DNA of 64,000 nucleotides, taken from NCBI GenBank assembly GCA_949126835.1, contig OX421497.1, positions 12,433,132 to 12,497,131 on the forward strand, in the 5' to 3' direction. The notes beneath the pieces are model-generated. The model made no database searches. It saw nothing but the letters and a program-made list of their open reading frames with translations, and had not been told where the DNA came from. A program made the position numbers and the translations under genes. Below, one piece after another: positions 11,817 to 23,046 of the stretch. The stretch is from Anisus vortex. Lineage: Eukaryota; Mollusca; Gastropoda; Planorbidae. Positions within the stretch are counted from its first letter, which is position 1, and every line of letters begins with the position of its first letter.

Positions 11817-12084
11817 ACACAAACTAGCTAATTAATTGCCAACTTATTATATAAATATTCCAATTTATTTTATATAAATATATCATAACAGAAGTAATAA
11901 ATAATAAACAAATTATTAAACAAACAGATTTGTACAATTTCCTTAATAATAAATACACTGCTAGTAACAATCGATAACTGAAGTATCTCCTCTATTAGAT
12001 TTCATCTACAGATGCTCCTGTCCAACTATAATAAAACTTGTTAGCTTCTCAAATTGATATTCACTAGAAGAGCTGAGTCATGGA
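11817..12084 (-). other. Probable 3' UTR of the FAM162-like gene
   Basis: This sequence follows the stop at 12085 on the minus strand. A candidate polyadenylation signal, AATAAA on the minus strand, is TTTATT at 11864-11869. The assignment rests only on position and this hexamer. Confidence 0.4.
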
Positions 12085-15000
12085 TCAAGATTTATCATAT
12101 TTTGACAGGTTGATCTTTGTCACACTTTTCCCTTGCTCTCTTTCTGATCTCCCTATGGCCACCATGACCGCTGCTGCCACAAGGGTTATTGCTATCATCA
12201 GGATCGAGCAACGCACACGGAATTTGTCCATCGCTTTTTTCATTTGACCCTTGCTGAAAACAAGAGTGTTCATTAAATGTTTCTTATAAAAAATTACATT
12301 TTATCTTTCTTTTTTAATCTATTGTGATCTAGATAGCTTAAATTAACCAACTTTTAAATTATTACCTTTTTTTTAAATCTCAACATTATTTTTAAAAAAA
12401 ATTAAGTAAGTACCAGTATTTAAGCTAATAAATTTGAAACTACATAATGTATGAAATTTTTAATACATTTTAACAATCTACTAATTATAAAATGTGTAAT
12501 GTATGTAAATATGAAGTCCTGGATAAATCAGTAGTATCATAATAAATAAATAAAGAAATACATATATAATTGATTTCCCAATTAACAATTGAAACGCAGT
12601 AAATTATTCTAAATACATTTAGAAACATAAAATGATACAGAGACAAAGTTCTCTAGAATATTCTCTAGAAAGGAAGAACTCATATCAAATGGACAATACA
12701 AATGTTAAATACTTACGTGACTCTTTCAGGTACTTTGTCCAATGATGGATAAAACTTTTCCCAAACCAGAATTCTCTGTTGGAAAGGTGTGGGAATGTGT
12801 GTTCCAGCGCCCTCTACAGTGGAAAAAAAAGGAAGGATTTCTATGGCTTTTCTGATACAAATATAATGGATACTGACTCTATTATATACTAAATACTTTT
12901 ATACACATCACACTGTTTTTGCCTCTAGGATTATATCTTACTGGGCTCATTCCTCGCTAACAACAAACTAACAACTGGTAGCAAGTGACTGATAGGTGCT
13001 ACGTAAACGCCACAAACGTAGGCCGGTAAATGTATTAGATTTCAACTGCTTACTAGCCTTAATATAAGAATTCTTCAAATCAAGGACTAATTTGTACATG
13101 AGGACATAGCTATGAACAGCACATGTTATCATTGCCCAAGCCAGTAATTTTTTAAATCTCTAATTTAGAAGCCATTACCGAACCATTGATATTATGCTTT
13201 TATATATAAATACCATAAAAAGGTATGTTTCCACATAATTTTTATAAATCATAACAGGAGGATTGTAGCTTAAATCTGGTTCAATAATTACAAAACATGG
13301 CTTGGGTTGAAATATACTGTTACTGTTATAAGTAAAGTGCTAGTATATTATTATTATGATAATCTGATTTGGCTGGGGATTCTTATCTATCACTATATCA
13401 CTAGGCCTATACCCCTATACTCAACGGGACACAAGCACTGAAGCAGGACAAAAATGCCATAAGTAAAGTAAAACATAAGAAGACAATACAGTACAAAGTG
13501 TCTTCCTACCCCAAAAATTTGGGGTATCTAGGCGTACGCCTAGAGACCCCAAAAGTTTTTTAGCCTACTGCGCATGACATTATTTTGATTTCAAAAGCTT
13601 TCGCTTCCGATTTAGCTAGATCATCCTTTCATTATTCATGTCTAGTTTTGACAAGATATGATGGGCCTAATGATCTAAATTATGGAATTTTATCTAACTT
13701 AATCTTATGACGGTGGCCTTGTGACTGTGGAAAAAAGTAAATGCAGAACAAATGATAGCACTTAATATTTGGTTTGCCTCTTGTTTAAGGGGACACTTTT
13801 TGCACCTTAAGGATAGTGACAGTACATATGAGCATGTACCTATTTTAATACATTGTATAATTGTAAGTGTAACCATTCAAAACAAAATTTAAATACTGGA
13901 TAATTATAATAAACGGAGTGTTTGCGCGTCCGGCGACCGGACGTATAGCGCGGGAGATATACGTCCGGCGACCCAAGTCACGTGACTGACCATGCGCATA
14001 ATCGTTTTTTCTTGTTCGAGTTGCTTAATTACTATTTATTGTTAAACATAACCAAGGTATCGTGGCCTAATGGTCAGTAGTGTGTTCTGGCAACCGGAGT
14101 CTCAAATGTTCGAATCCAGCTATCTCCATCTTTTTTTTTTTTTTTTTAAATTCAAATACAGTACAATGAGATATTTTTTTAGTTCAATACGAGAATACCC
14201 TTCATTTATTCATGTGGGTGGAAATAATTTCATTCAAAGTATCAAAGAAATAAAAAATTCGACTGTTAGGCCTAATGTCGAGCCTATTTGTTGAGAAAAC
14301 GTGTTAAATGTCATTACCAAACAATTTATAAAGTAGTTTTTAAAGTCATTAGTAAACATCTTGACTTGCGGACGTATAGACACTGCCTATAATAAATGCA
14401 TTGCTCAGGATAAATGACTACGCTTAATATGCCATGTGCTATATAAAGAATATCATTCCTTGTTTACTTATTGAAGTTGACATTCATTGTTATATACAGT
14501 ACACGTTGATAGGAGAAAAAATATATTGCCACACAGGCATGTTTTAAATAATATGGCATAGTGTATATTACTGGCCAACAAAAAAAATATTTGGTCCCTT
14601 TCGGCAACCAGCTAGATAGAACAAATTATTGGTCTATCTAAGCCACTAGCTAGAGACCCCATTTTTGGGGGGCATCTAGACCGCCAGCTAGATACCCCAA
14701 AAATTTGGGCTCTTTAGACCGCCAGCTAAATACCCCAAATTTTTGGGGCATTTAGGCCGCCAGCTAGATACCCCAAATTTTTGGGGTATCTAGCCTCTTC
14801 CAATACAGTAAGTAATGTGTCTTTAAAATAACCAAAGGGAATAATAAAAAGTACCCAAACATTGGAAAAGTTAACCTGATATTGTGCAATTATACTCACC
14901 ATCAACAATCGGACTATAAGATCTTCGGCTAACCCACTGCTGTGGTGATTTCTGGCATCTCAAACAAACAAATCGCGAAGTATTAATTTGTAATTGCAAT

Positions 15001-15089
15001 TCAGACACTATCGCCGCTCGTGTAGAAAAATTTGAAACATTAAGTTTACTTAAAATTTGCCCACAATTCCTTACTATTAGGTGATTCAT
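12085..15089 (-). CDS. FAM162: FAM162/UPF0389-family mitochondrial protein, complete, three exons
   Basis: Minus-strand exons are 15089-14900, 12813-12717 and 12253-12085. With phases 1 and 2 they join into 151 residues plus stop, against about 154 for human FAM162A. Exon 1 encodes MNHLIVRNCGQILSKLNVSN and further Arg/Ser-rich text, a plausible mitochondrial presequence. Exon 2 encodes PFQQRILVWEKFYPSLDKVP, matching the family's QKKILIW...EIPE block. Exon 3 encodes KAMDKFRVRCS, the hydrophobic ILMIAITLVAAAVMVAIG and GKSVTKINL, matching the family's transmembrane and 'NL' region. FAM162A is described as a mitochondrial protein linked to hypoxia-induced apoptosis; whether the snail protein shares that role is inference. 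Donors are gtgagt and gtaagt; acceptors are CACTGTAG and TTTTCAG. Intron 1 (12814-14899) contains palindromic repeats and a tRNA-like sequence. Confidence 0.88.
13505..13560. repeat. Palindromic ACCCCAAA/TTTGGGGT repeat, first block
   Basis: TACCCCAAAAATTTGGGGTA is an inverted repeat followed by TCTAGGCGTACGCCTAGA, a perfect 18-bp palindrome, and then GACCCCAAAAG. The same words recur in a tandem block at 14620-14795 in the same FAM162 intron. Confidence 0.7.
14058..14142 (+). other. tRNA-like sequence with pol III-type boxes and a T-run
   Basis: TGGCCTAATGGTCAGTAGTG resembles an A box, and TGTTCGAATCC at about 14108-14118 resembles a B box. A long T-run starts at about 14131 and could terminate pol III. 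The ends do not pair as an acceptor stem, so it is a tRNA-like pseudogene or a SINE head and not a working tRNA gene. Confidence 0.45.
14620..14795. repeat. Tandem palindromic repeat, second block
   Basis: About four units contain GCCAGCTAGATACCCCAAA and a mirrored TTTGGGGTATCTAG half. Each unit can fold on itself. CTAGATACCCC/GGGGTATCTAG is the conserved arm. Together with 13505-13560 this forms a small family confined, within this window, to FAM162 intron 1. Confidence 0.75.
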
Positions 15090-15559
15090 GGTTTTAGTTT
15101 ATCAGCTAACAAATAAATTACTGTCTTTTGTAATTTTAACTATAACACTCTGCTTCCCAAACAATAATTACAAAGGGCAACTACGTGATCGCGTTGCGAC
15201 CTTTGACCTTTTATATGGACGTAACAAGGTAGCCTACTAACCTTGAAGTTTGCAAGTTAAAAGAATACTTTCGCATTTAAATAACTGTTATCGCATTTTT
15301 AATGTAAACGTTTTTTGTTTTTTGCAAGGGAGATAATATCGATAAAAACAACAATGTTAAAATGTTTAGTCGTTTTACTTTTTACAACAAAAAAAAAAGG
15401 GCGCCAAAAAAAAAAAGAAAAATTCTTTTTCAATTTTTATTTGTTATTTTTGTTTGTAACCGTTGCGACCGTTTTGTAGATTTAGCTCTATTTTCCAAAA
15501 AGTTTTGGCAATTAAAAAAAATATAATGTTTGATCATTAGGTCTACCTATATGATATTA
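15090..15559. promoter_or_regulatory. Upstream region of the FAM162-like gene
   Basis: This is the immediate upstream DNA of the minus-strand ATG at 15089 and should contain its promoter. A GC-richer patch (ACGTGATCGCGTTGCGACC, about 15183-15201) stands out in AT-rich surroundings. Poly-A/T runs follow. No TATA element was convincing. Confidence 0.3.
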
Positions 15560-17052
15560 GGGGCTGTCCATAAAGTATGTCACGCTCCAGAGGGGGGGAG
15601 GGGGTGTAAGAAAGTGTGACAGTTTGTGACAGGGGGGGGGGTCAGGCCATGTGTGACGTCACACATTTATTTTTTTATTTTATTTCTAATTTATTTTCTT
15701 TTTTTAGTAGAATTTAATAGCTTTAAAAATAATTATAACAAATTTTGTGAAACATTTGAATTAGTTTTATGTCAAAAAAGCAGGAAATGCGTATCGCCTC
15801 AATATGTTGTTCACGATTCCTCTCGCTAGGAGTGCTAGTATGCTGTTGCGAATCCTTATTGTATGTATAGCCTTGCTTTCGTCATGCCGGAAGTATTATT
15901 ATTTCTATGTTGTCCGCTGCATAATTATGTCACTGGGCGAAGCTCATCATTCAACGTTTTACCTTCGAGATTCTCTCCTCCTCCAATCCCAATCAACCAA
16001 ACAACTGATGGACTCAAAGCGTCAGAAAGAGCAGATGCAGATTCTCATAAATTTCCATTTTTTTGGGCACAAACTCTCAAATTTGATGACATTTTGTTGA
16101 GATCAACAGAAGTCTTCAAAGTACAACCATATGATATTTAATTTATTGTCCATCTTTGCAGACCAGCTTACTTGATCAAATCGGCAAAGTAATGTTGAAG
16201 ACACATGCATGACAACACAGAGCTCGGGCTCGGGAGAATGTGTCAACCCAAACTGTTCCAGAATCAACTCAGATAAAGCGCATCCGTCCTTTGAGAATCG
16301 CTGCTAGAAGGCAAAGAGAACTCATAGCAGTTATTGCCAGAAGAGAAAATGCACATTCAGAGGATGTTGAGTGGCTAGATGAGAATGAAGTTTATCTGTC
16401 TGCAATTATCCTTCCAGGAAACGCTGATGGTGATAGATTGATGTCAGTCACTTCACCATGGATGGATGATGTCCAGTGATATTTTTTAATTAAACATAAT
16501 TCACAGTTCCATAATAAACAGATTCAATATAGCACATAATTTGTCAATCCAGTCGTTTTTAGTGAATTTTTTTTCCTTTTTATTATTTTATCACTGGGTG
16601 AGGTCAAGTTTCGCTAATATCTACTTCTTATCCTGTGTAAAAAGATTGCATAATCGGAAGATTATCTAAAAAGCAGCAGATAAATGATGTGTATTATTTA
16701 ATTGTCTAGTCTAATTTTTGCAGTTTTTGTTTTCAAATTCAATATAGATTGAGTTACTGCTGCAATGAATAACTGTGAATACTGTTGACAATTAATTATT
16801 CTACTATTAAAGTCATTTTAATAATGTGATAGTTAGGCTATTTTAAGTGGAAATTGATGTATTTTAATACTGTTTAATAGTGAAGTGTGTTTTACATTAC
16901 GTTTTAAATAGGTGTTATTTTTTTATAATTCGAAAGTGTGACGTACTTTAGGGGGGGGGGGGGGGTCCGAGATTTGTGACAGTTTGTGACAGGGAGGGGA
17001 GAGGGGGTTAAAACTGGTCGAAAATAGCGTGACGTACTTTATGGACGGCCCC
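15560..17052. mobile_element. PIF/Harbinger-like non-autonomous DNA transposon (1493 bp)
   Basis: The ends are GGGGCTGTCCATAAAGTA (left) and TACTTTATGGACGGCCCC (right), near-perfect inverted repeats. The flanks are TTA at 15557-15559 and TTA at 17053-17055. A three-base TWA duplication with G-rich ends suits PIF/Harbinger; ISL2EU-type elements have similar termini and are the alternative. Subterminal GTGACAGTTTGTGACAGG is repeated in direct orientation near both ends. The interior has open frames at 15804-16141 and 16240-16479, the latter without an in-frame ATG. I recognise no transposase or DNA-binding domain in them. Confidence 0.75.
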
Positions 17053-17576
17053 TTATCAGGCTTTATCAGATTTTAACAGATTAAACTAGGCTCCTAACAA
17101 ACTATAGGCTTAAACCAAAATTAAGGTGGAAAATGCAATAACTTATGTTAAACTCTTTTTTTTTTTGACCGACTGGTTTTGAAACCAACGAAACGGTCAA
17201 ACCAAGAAAAGCCCAAGACAGTGAATTAAGAACGATCGCTCACCCAGGTATTGGGTATCAAAGAAAACGATGGGCAGAAACCCCAGACGTCATACAAAAC
17301 GGATACATAGCCTAACATTAGTGTGAACACCGACCCTACCAAAGCTGAATTCATCAAGGCACTGAAGATATAGGCCTACTACATGTACAAGATAGAAAAG
17401 GCAGCTGGGCCTGACGTAATACCACCGGAAACACTCAAAACAAACCCAACAATTACGACAGATATGCTACTGTCAATCCTCCAGAAAATTTGGACAGAAA
17501 AACAAATAGGCCACCATCAGACTGGAAGAAAAACCGTTTTCTCAATTTCACATGCGTCTCATTTGTTTGAATTATT

Positions 17577-17735
17577 ATGCTGTCAAAAGCTTGTAGATGA
17601 AGCTATATGGTCGATTGCCACCTAAGAGACCAATCAATTCTGCACTGATCAAAGCGCTACCTTACGATTAATTATTGATCGGTCTCTTAGGTGGCAATCG
17701 ACCATATAGCTTCATCTACAAGCTTTTGACAGCAT
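17577..17735. repeat. 159-bp foldback with perfect 55-bp arms inside the LINE relic
   Basis: Arms 17577-17631 and 17681-17735 are exact reverse complements, starting ATGCTGTCAAAAGCTTG and ending CAAGCTTTTGACAGCAT. One mismatch further in, pairing continues to about 62 bp, leaving a loop of about 35 bases. The right arm reads as LINE sequence leading into AFDSIDRD, so the left arm is the inverted duplicate. Confidence 0.9.
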
Positions 17736-18028
17736 AGACAGAGACACCAGAAACCGAAGAACTACGGCGTCACACAATTCTATCTTCCCAATCCAATAAT
17801 TAATTGTACGAAGATGCCACCTACCAAGTTATACATAAAGACAAACTCAGGCGACTTGAAGAGTAGCCTACAACTGGTATATGCCAATTAAGGGTGCTTA
17901 CTAGCTGTCACCAATGGTGTTCCTAATATACTGTAGACTTTGCTAGAAAAAACTAAAGCCAATAAGTCTGGAATTTAATGGACCCTAACCCAATGACTGG
18001 AAGTCTTGGACTTTGCAGACGATTTATC

Positions 18029-18208
18029 TTATAAGTTATCTTATAAGTTTACAGACGTTCCTTCTAGATAGAAGATTATTACGTCCACTAGGCCCAAAAC
18101 TCCTGCAGGGCGACAGGGATCCGTCGGTGGCAGGGATAGAACCCGCGACCTGTCCGTTGGTTTTTGGTTGACAGTCCGGTGAACTAACCGCTGGACCAGC
18201 CGGCTTGA
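18029..18208 (-). mobile_element. SINE-B inserted in the LINE relic
   Basis: It shares TTTACAGACGTTCCTTCTAG, ACGTCCACTAGGCCC, CTCCTGCAGGGCGACAGG and GACAGTCCGGTGAACTAACC with the copy at 9318-9492. It separates the LINE DFADDL box from the downstream LLTHKQQHMQKKTDRLA segment, so it is younger than the LINE. Confidence 0.8.
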
Positions 18209-18600
18209 CCTGCTAACCCATAAACAACAACACATGCAAAAGAAGACGGACAGACTGGCCCAAGAATCTGCCATTTATCTCCATAGGACATATATGGAAA
18301 ACAGCTTTCTTAGCCAAATAGTATATAGATATACGAAGACATGCAGATGACAAATCAAGACCCCATGCACTATTTTTATAGCCACACAGAAAGCCAGATG
18401 GAAAAGGAGACGAATTGGCCACTCTCTTAGAAATCCGACTGAAGGGCCTCTGAAGGCATCAAAAGACTTGTACTCCAAAGGAACCCATAGTGCCAGAAAA
18501 GAGCCGACAGACCAAAAACAATTTGGAGAAAGTCATGCGAATATAAGAAATGGGGCCTATTAATTATATTGATTGTAATTGATTTTGTATTTACTTTTTT

Positions 18601-20168
18601 ATATTCATTTCCCTTCAAATATATGTAGGCCTAATATTTCAATATCGAATCTATCTATGCCGTAGGCTACGCAGAATTCCCATGAGTTAACCAACAATGC
18701 AACAAACTCTTACCCACCCTCACCCCACACGCAACGTGCCTTATATTATATGTGTTGCAAAAAATAAATGGTATAGGCATATAAGTATAAGTGGAAATTT
18801 AAGGGACCCCCAGTTGTCTGTAGATCTATATGGAGATCGAGTTGTAGGCAGTCGTGGACCACGTTGATTCTGAGACTATATCCAACTGCTTTTTTTTTTT
18901 TACTATATATATTGTTCCATTACGTTTATATATAGTAGGCTAGGCCTACCCGATGCGTGCCGTGTTGGTGGTAATGTATATAATATAGATCCGCCTATAT
19001 AAAAAAAAACATAGGCTACCGACAACCATCGCGGCAGCGGTCAGTGACCAACAATTATAGATAATTTAAACAATTATATAGCCACGTTACACCCCTTTGG
19101 TTTGGAACTTGTCCAATTTCTTGATCTTAGACTACTATAATAACTATAGGCCTACTAGAATCCCGATATTCCACCCTCCTCGATCCCTTGTAGAGTATAG
19201 GCTAACACTGATCTATTGTAAATATATACGGACTACTAGTGCTAACACTGATCTATTGTAAATATATACGGACTACTAGTAGAACAGAGTTGTGGTCGTA
19301 AATATAGGCTCACTGGGCTCTTATATGGCTTTTCGACCTAGTTAGCCTATGTATTTAAAAAGCGGACTGATGTTGATAGGTGTGCGTGTCATTATTTTAG
19401 CTGTGTACATAAATGACATAATGTCCAACAAGGGTATAATATTATTAAACTACATATTTTTGGACCAATCGTGTTTCCTTGTTTCATTTGCTTCTTAGCT
19501 GCTGATTGTTACTAAATTTAAACACCAATCAATACGGTATCAATTATAAATGAACAAACTATTAGCTCATAATCCGCTTTAACAACAAACAGTCACAGTG
19601 ACGCACTTTTAAACGACACACCTATTTTCTTTAGCATCGTTTAGAAATGTGGAGTATATGACATGTCACATAATTAGTAAGTAGTAGCATACCGTGTGGA
19701 TTTTTCGTTTTCTTCTTTACGTAATACTAATCGGTCTAATCACAGCCTAGCCTAGTTGTTGTCGCTTCGCTTTGTATTTTTTTTTTATCGCACTATCACT
19801 ATCACTATACTATAACTATACTGATATATGATATACTGAATAATACTGTATTAATATAATTACTAATTACTATGACTAATATGACTAAATATGTGACAGT
19901 CAGTGAATCACAGAGTGATCAGTGATCCGATCCTTTATTTTTTTAAATAGGCCTATACTTTTACTTTTACCGAGTTTTAAATATATAGAATATAGGCCAT
20001 AGGCCTAGCCTATGCTAATTGTTTACAAACTCTGTTTCAAACTCTTGAAACTGTAAGCCTACCCTGACCACAGTGGACAGTGGCAGTGGACAAGATGAAG
20101 TCGATTAACGACGAATCAATTCAAACATATTTGTCTTCATTAGGCCTATATCATTTTTAGATCTAGAT
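18601..20168. other. Intergenic DNA with a 40-bp tandem duplication (19201-19280)
   Basis: Two identical 40-bp units begin GCTAACACTGATCTATTG. Otherwise the stretch is AT-rich, with frequent TAGGCCTA words, and shows no gene or transposon that I recognise. Confidence 0.6.
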
Positions 20169-20936
20169 CATAGGTTCTCAACGGGGGTGATATCGCCCCC
20201 CAGGGGGCGATGAGAAGCTTTAGGGGGGCGATAACATTCCCGGGGGCGATTGGGGGGCGATGAAGGGCAAATGGGCTGTACAAAGGTACCTGCTATAATT
20301 TCAACACCTCAGCTATTTTAATCGATTAGTTTTTGGATGAAATATGATGTAAACGCAAGTGCTACTAAATATCTGATATCCCCCAACAGTAGGCATACAT
20401 ATTATTGAACAAATAAGAATCGCAATGACTTTTCGATGAAGTAGGGGTTAGTATTTGGCAAATATGGTATGCGGCCGCCTCGTCTAATGGTTGATTCACC
20501 GGACTGTCGCCTTTACATCTGCTACTATTACTCTTTTGAACTGTTTGTATTACCGAGATGTCCTTTAATGCATTAGAATCATTCGTAATGAGGTAACCAC
20601 ACTAGCAGTGCGGTATAGATACGTAGTAATCATACAAACTGGGTAGTTATTGTAATGCTTGAAAATATTCATATAAATTCTTTAGTAATACAATATTTAT
20701 AAAATTTTCAAATAATTTTTTTTACAGTTTTATCATATCATTTCAAAGTTATAAATGTAAACCATTTAAATTTTTATAAAAGAAAAAAAAATTGAAATAT
20801 TACCTCAAATAAAACGGTTTAATTATCTCCCTTTAATTAACAAATGTTTCCGCTAAAATTAAGTTGGGGGGGGGGGCGGTGAGCGGAAAAAATATGTAAA
20901 AGGGGGCGGTGAGCCGAAAAAGGTTGAGAACCTATG
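20169..20936. mobile_element. hAT-type MITE, copy 1 (768 bp)
   Basis: The termini are CATAGGTTCTCAAC and GTTGAGAACCTATG. The 8-bp TSD ATCTAGAT lies at 20161-20168 and 20937-20944. It is rich in GGGGGCGAT/ATCGCCCCC subterminal repeats. A second copy with the same structure is at 42110-42898. The interior (about 20472-20515) holds a tRNA-like stretch (GGCCGCCTCGTCTAATGG, CACCGGACTGTCGCC) resembling a SINE-B head. Confidence 0.9.
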
Positions 20937-21138
20937 ATCTAGATCTATTTTCTATGCTGTGAGTCTATGGCGACTATGACTATGAGTATGATCTATATTT
21001 TAGTAGGCCTATATTGTCAATATTGAATTAAATTAATATTGCCCAATTACGTAGCCTACTAATTACTAATATTAAATTTTATATATTTATTTTTAGTAAT
21101 ATTTTATCATAATTAATGTGTATATGTAGGCCTACTGT

Positions 21139-21470
21139 ATGGGGCACGGTAGCAGAGCGGCAGCATGTTTGACTGATGATCCGAAAGGTCCTGCATTAGA
21201 ATCCTGGTGAAGACTAGGATTTTTATCCGGGATTGGAGGGTGTCCCTGAGAGTAGGCCTACCCAGCTCTGATGGGTACCTGACAATAGTTGGGGTGAAGT
21301 AAAGGCGGCTGACCATTGTACTTGCCACACATCTCCTAGTATGCCATGGCCACAGAAACTGGTGAACACTGCTCCAGACCCGGGGAAAAATCCTAGCCTG
21401 CACCAGGATTCGAATCCAAGACCTCTCGTACGCCAGCCGAACGGGCTGCCGCACAGTCACTGTGCCACCG
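21139..21470. mobile_element. Two SINE-A copies in inverted, tail-to-tail arrangement
   Basis: A plus-strand copy runs from about 21139 (GGGGCACGGTAGCAGAGCGG) to the end of its body near 21373 (AACTGGTGAACACTGCT). From about 21374 the text changes to the complement of a SINE-A head (AATCCTAGCCTGCACCAGG, GGATTCGAATCCAAGACC, then a CACTGTGCCACCG end at about 21470). Both copies are truncated at the junction. Confidence 0.7.
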
Positions 21471-21946
21471 TTGGCAACTATATTGTAGTAAAATTGTACT
21501 GATTGCTGGTTAAATCAGCATATAATACAAAAATTAAACAATCAATATGTCCTCCTTTTTGTCTCTATATGTCCTCCTTTGTCCTCCTTTTTATCTCTCT
21601 ATGTCCTCCTTTTGGTTCCCATATATCTGGCAACCCTATTAGGGAGGAATTTTACGTGTAGGCCTACTAGATTGTATATAAAATATTATAATATTAATAA
21701 TATGAAACAATAAAAATATATTGCCCTACACATTATAACTAATAGATAGTTATAGTTAATAGTATGGCCTAGTCTAGTCAACAGTTTTAAAATCTCTTTT
21801 GAATTTTCTGACTTTTCACTTTTGCACTTTTAGTCCGACTCAGTTTCAGTGAAAAGACCTATTTTAACCTATTTAAGTAGGCATATATATATCTCCATAT
21901 CATTATTTAGTATCTATAAGGAAGGCATTATAATTACTGTATATAC

Positions 21947-23044
21947 TCACGTATTAGTCGCACCGTTGGATAAGTCGCACCCCTAGTTGAAGATTATTTT
22001 TCTTAAATGTTGTCATTGTTCCGCGTATAAGTCACACGATGACTTTCAGGGGTAACACTGCCTTTTAACTTCTCCAAAATGCATACCTTTTAAACATCAA
22101 AGTTACTAAATATTCATCCTTATTGGTAAGCTTTCCTTAAAAATGGTTTCAATAATGAAATAAAAACAGCGCTTCATTTATTTTAAACAACCGATCAATA
22201 CAGCCATTAGTCATATGAGAAAGTAAGGTAGCCTATCTGTTTCTTCATACAAGTCCCTGTCCTTATTAAAGTTTCTATCCCTATAGTCACACAAGTCCCA
22301 GAGTGGGCCGACACAAAAAATCGTTTGAAGTGACGGCTTTCTAGACAAACGGCGCCGGTATCGATGAGCACTATAGCCTGCACGTGCCCTTATTAGCATT
22401 AACATTGTTTGTAATGATTTCAAACGTGACGGTGTGGTTGACAATAATCTGTGTTATTTTTTTTCAACTCTTATGTGCAACTAATGAAAAATTTAACACA
22501 CTCTTGTCATTTTACGCATTATTTCTATATAGATTTGAAAAAAATAATTTCTGTGTCGGTCGGCCGACGATCGTTGTTTTGGAAACATTGCTTAGACATG
22601 GCGCGTTTTTTTAAAATGCTAAACACTGCCTTATTAATAGACTATATGTTAGGCCATATGCCCTAAATAAAATGCATCTTAAGCTACTAGTCTACAAGCT
22701 TAAACCTACATTATAGGCCTAACGTTTCGGCAATATAAAAGTTCAAAAGAAACGGGAGGGGGAGGGGGGAAGTCTGAAAACCCTAAAATATTAGTCAATT
22801 TCAGTTATATAAAGATAGTATATTTACACCTACGAAAGTTTTCTTAATGTAAAATGTAGACCTACGCATATCCTAGTAATTCTACATCACTAAAGTCAAC
22901 TATAAGGGTCATGCAGGAAACTGTATGACAGAGTAGTGTTGTTTTTCAAACTTTTCAAAAACAGTGTGGAGTGTATAAGTCATACCCCTACTTTTTGTCG
23001 AATTTTTCGGTAAAAAAGTGTGACTTATACGCGAGTATATAGGG
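21947..23044. mobile_element. TIR element, TA-flanked, family TIR-1 copy 1 (1098 bp)
   Basis: The left end is CTGTATATACTCACGTATTA and the right end ACTTATACGCGAGTATATAGGG, read as inverted repeats. TA flanks both ends. Internal 'AAGTCGCACCCCTA' words and a shared interior match the element at 53821-55012. I see no transposase. Superfamily is left open; TA flanks would suit a Tc1/mariner or pogo-like element. Confidence 0.7.
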
Positions 23045-23046
23045 TA

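Larger units (their letters stand above)
17160..18600 (+). pseudogene. Degenerate non-LTR retrotransposon (LINE) reverse transcriptase
   Basis: Fragments in different frames follow the usual order of a LINE ORF2. They are KAAGPDVIPPETLK (about 17401), a PPSDWKKNRFLNF piece (about 17512), AFDSIDRDT (about 17720), DATYQVIHKDKL (about 17810) and DFADDL (about 18011), the catalytic FADD box. KKTDRLAQESAIYL (about 18240) and a WKRRRIGHSLRNP tail (about 18398) follow. Frameshifts and stops break it throughout. It carries a foldback at 17577-17735 and a SINE-B at 18029-18208. Confidence 0.75.

Noticed and set aside
16240..16479. 79-residue frame as a host gene
   Set aside because: It has no in-frame ATG, lies wholly inside a TIR element with an exact TTA duplication, and shows no known domain. 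Treated as transposon content.
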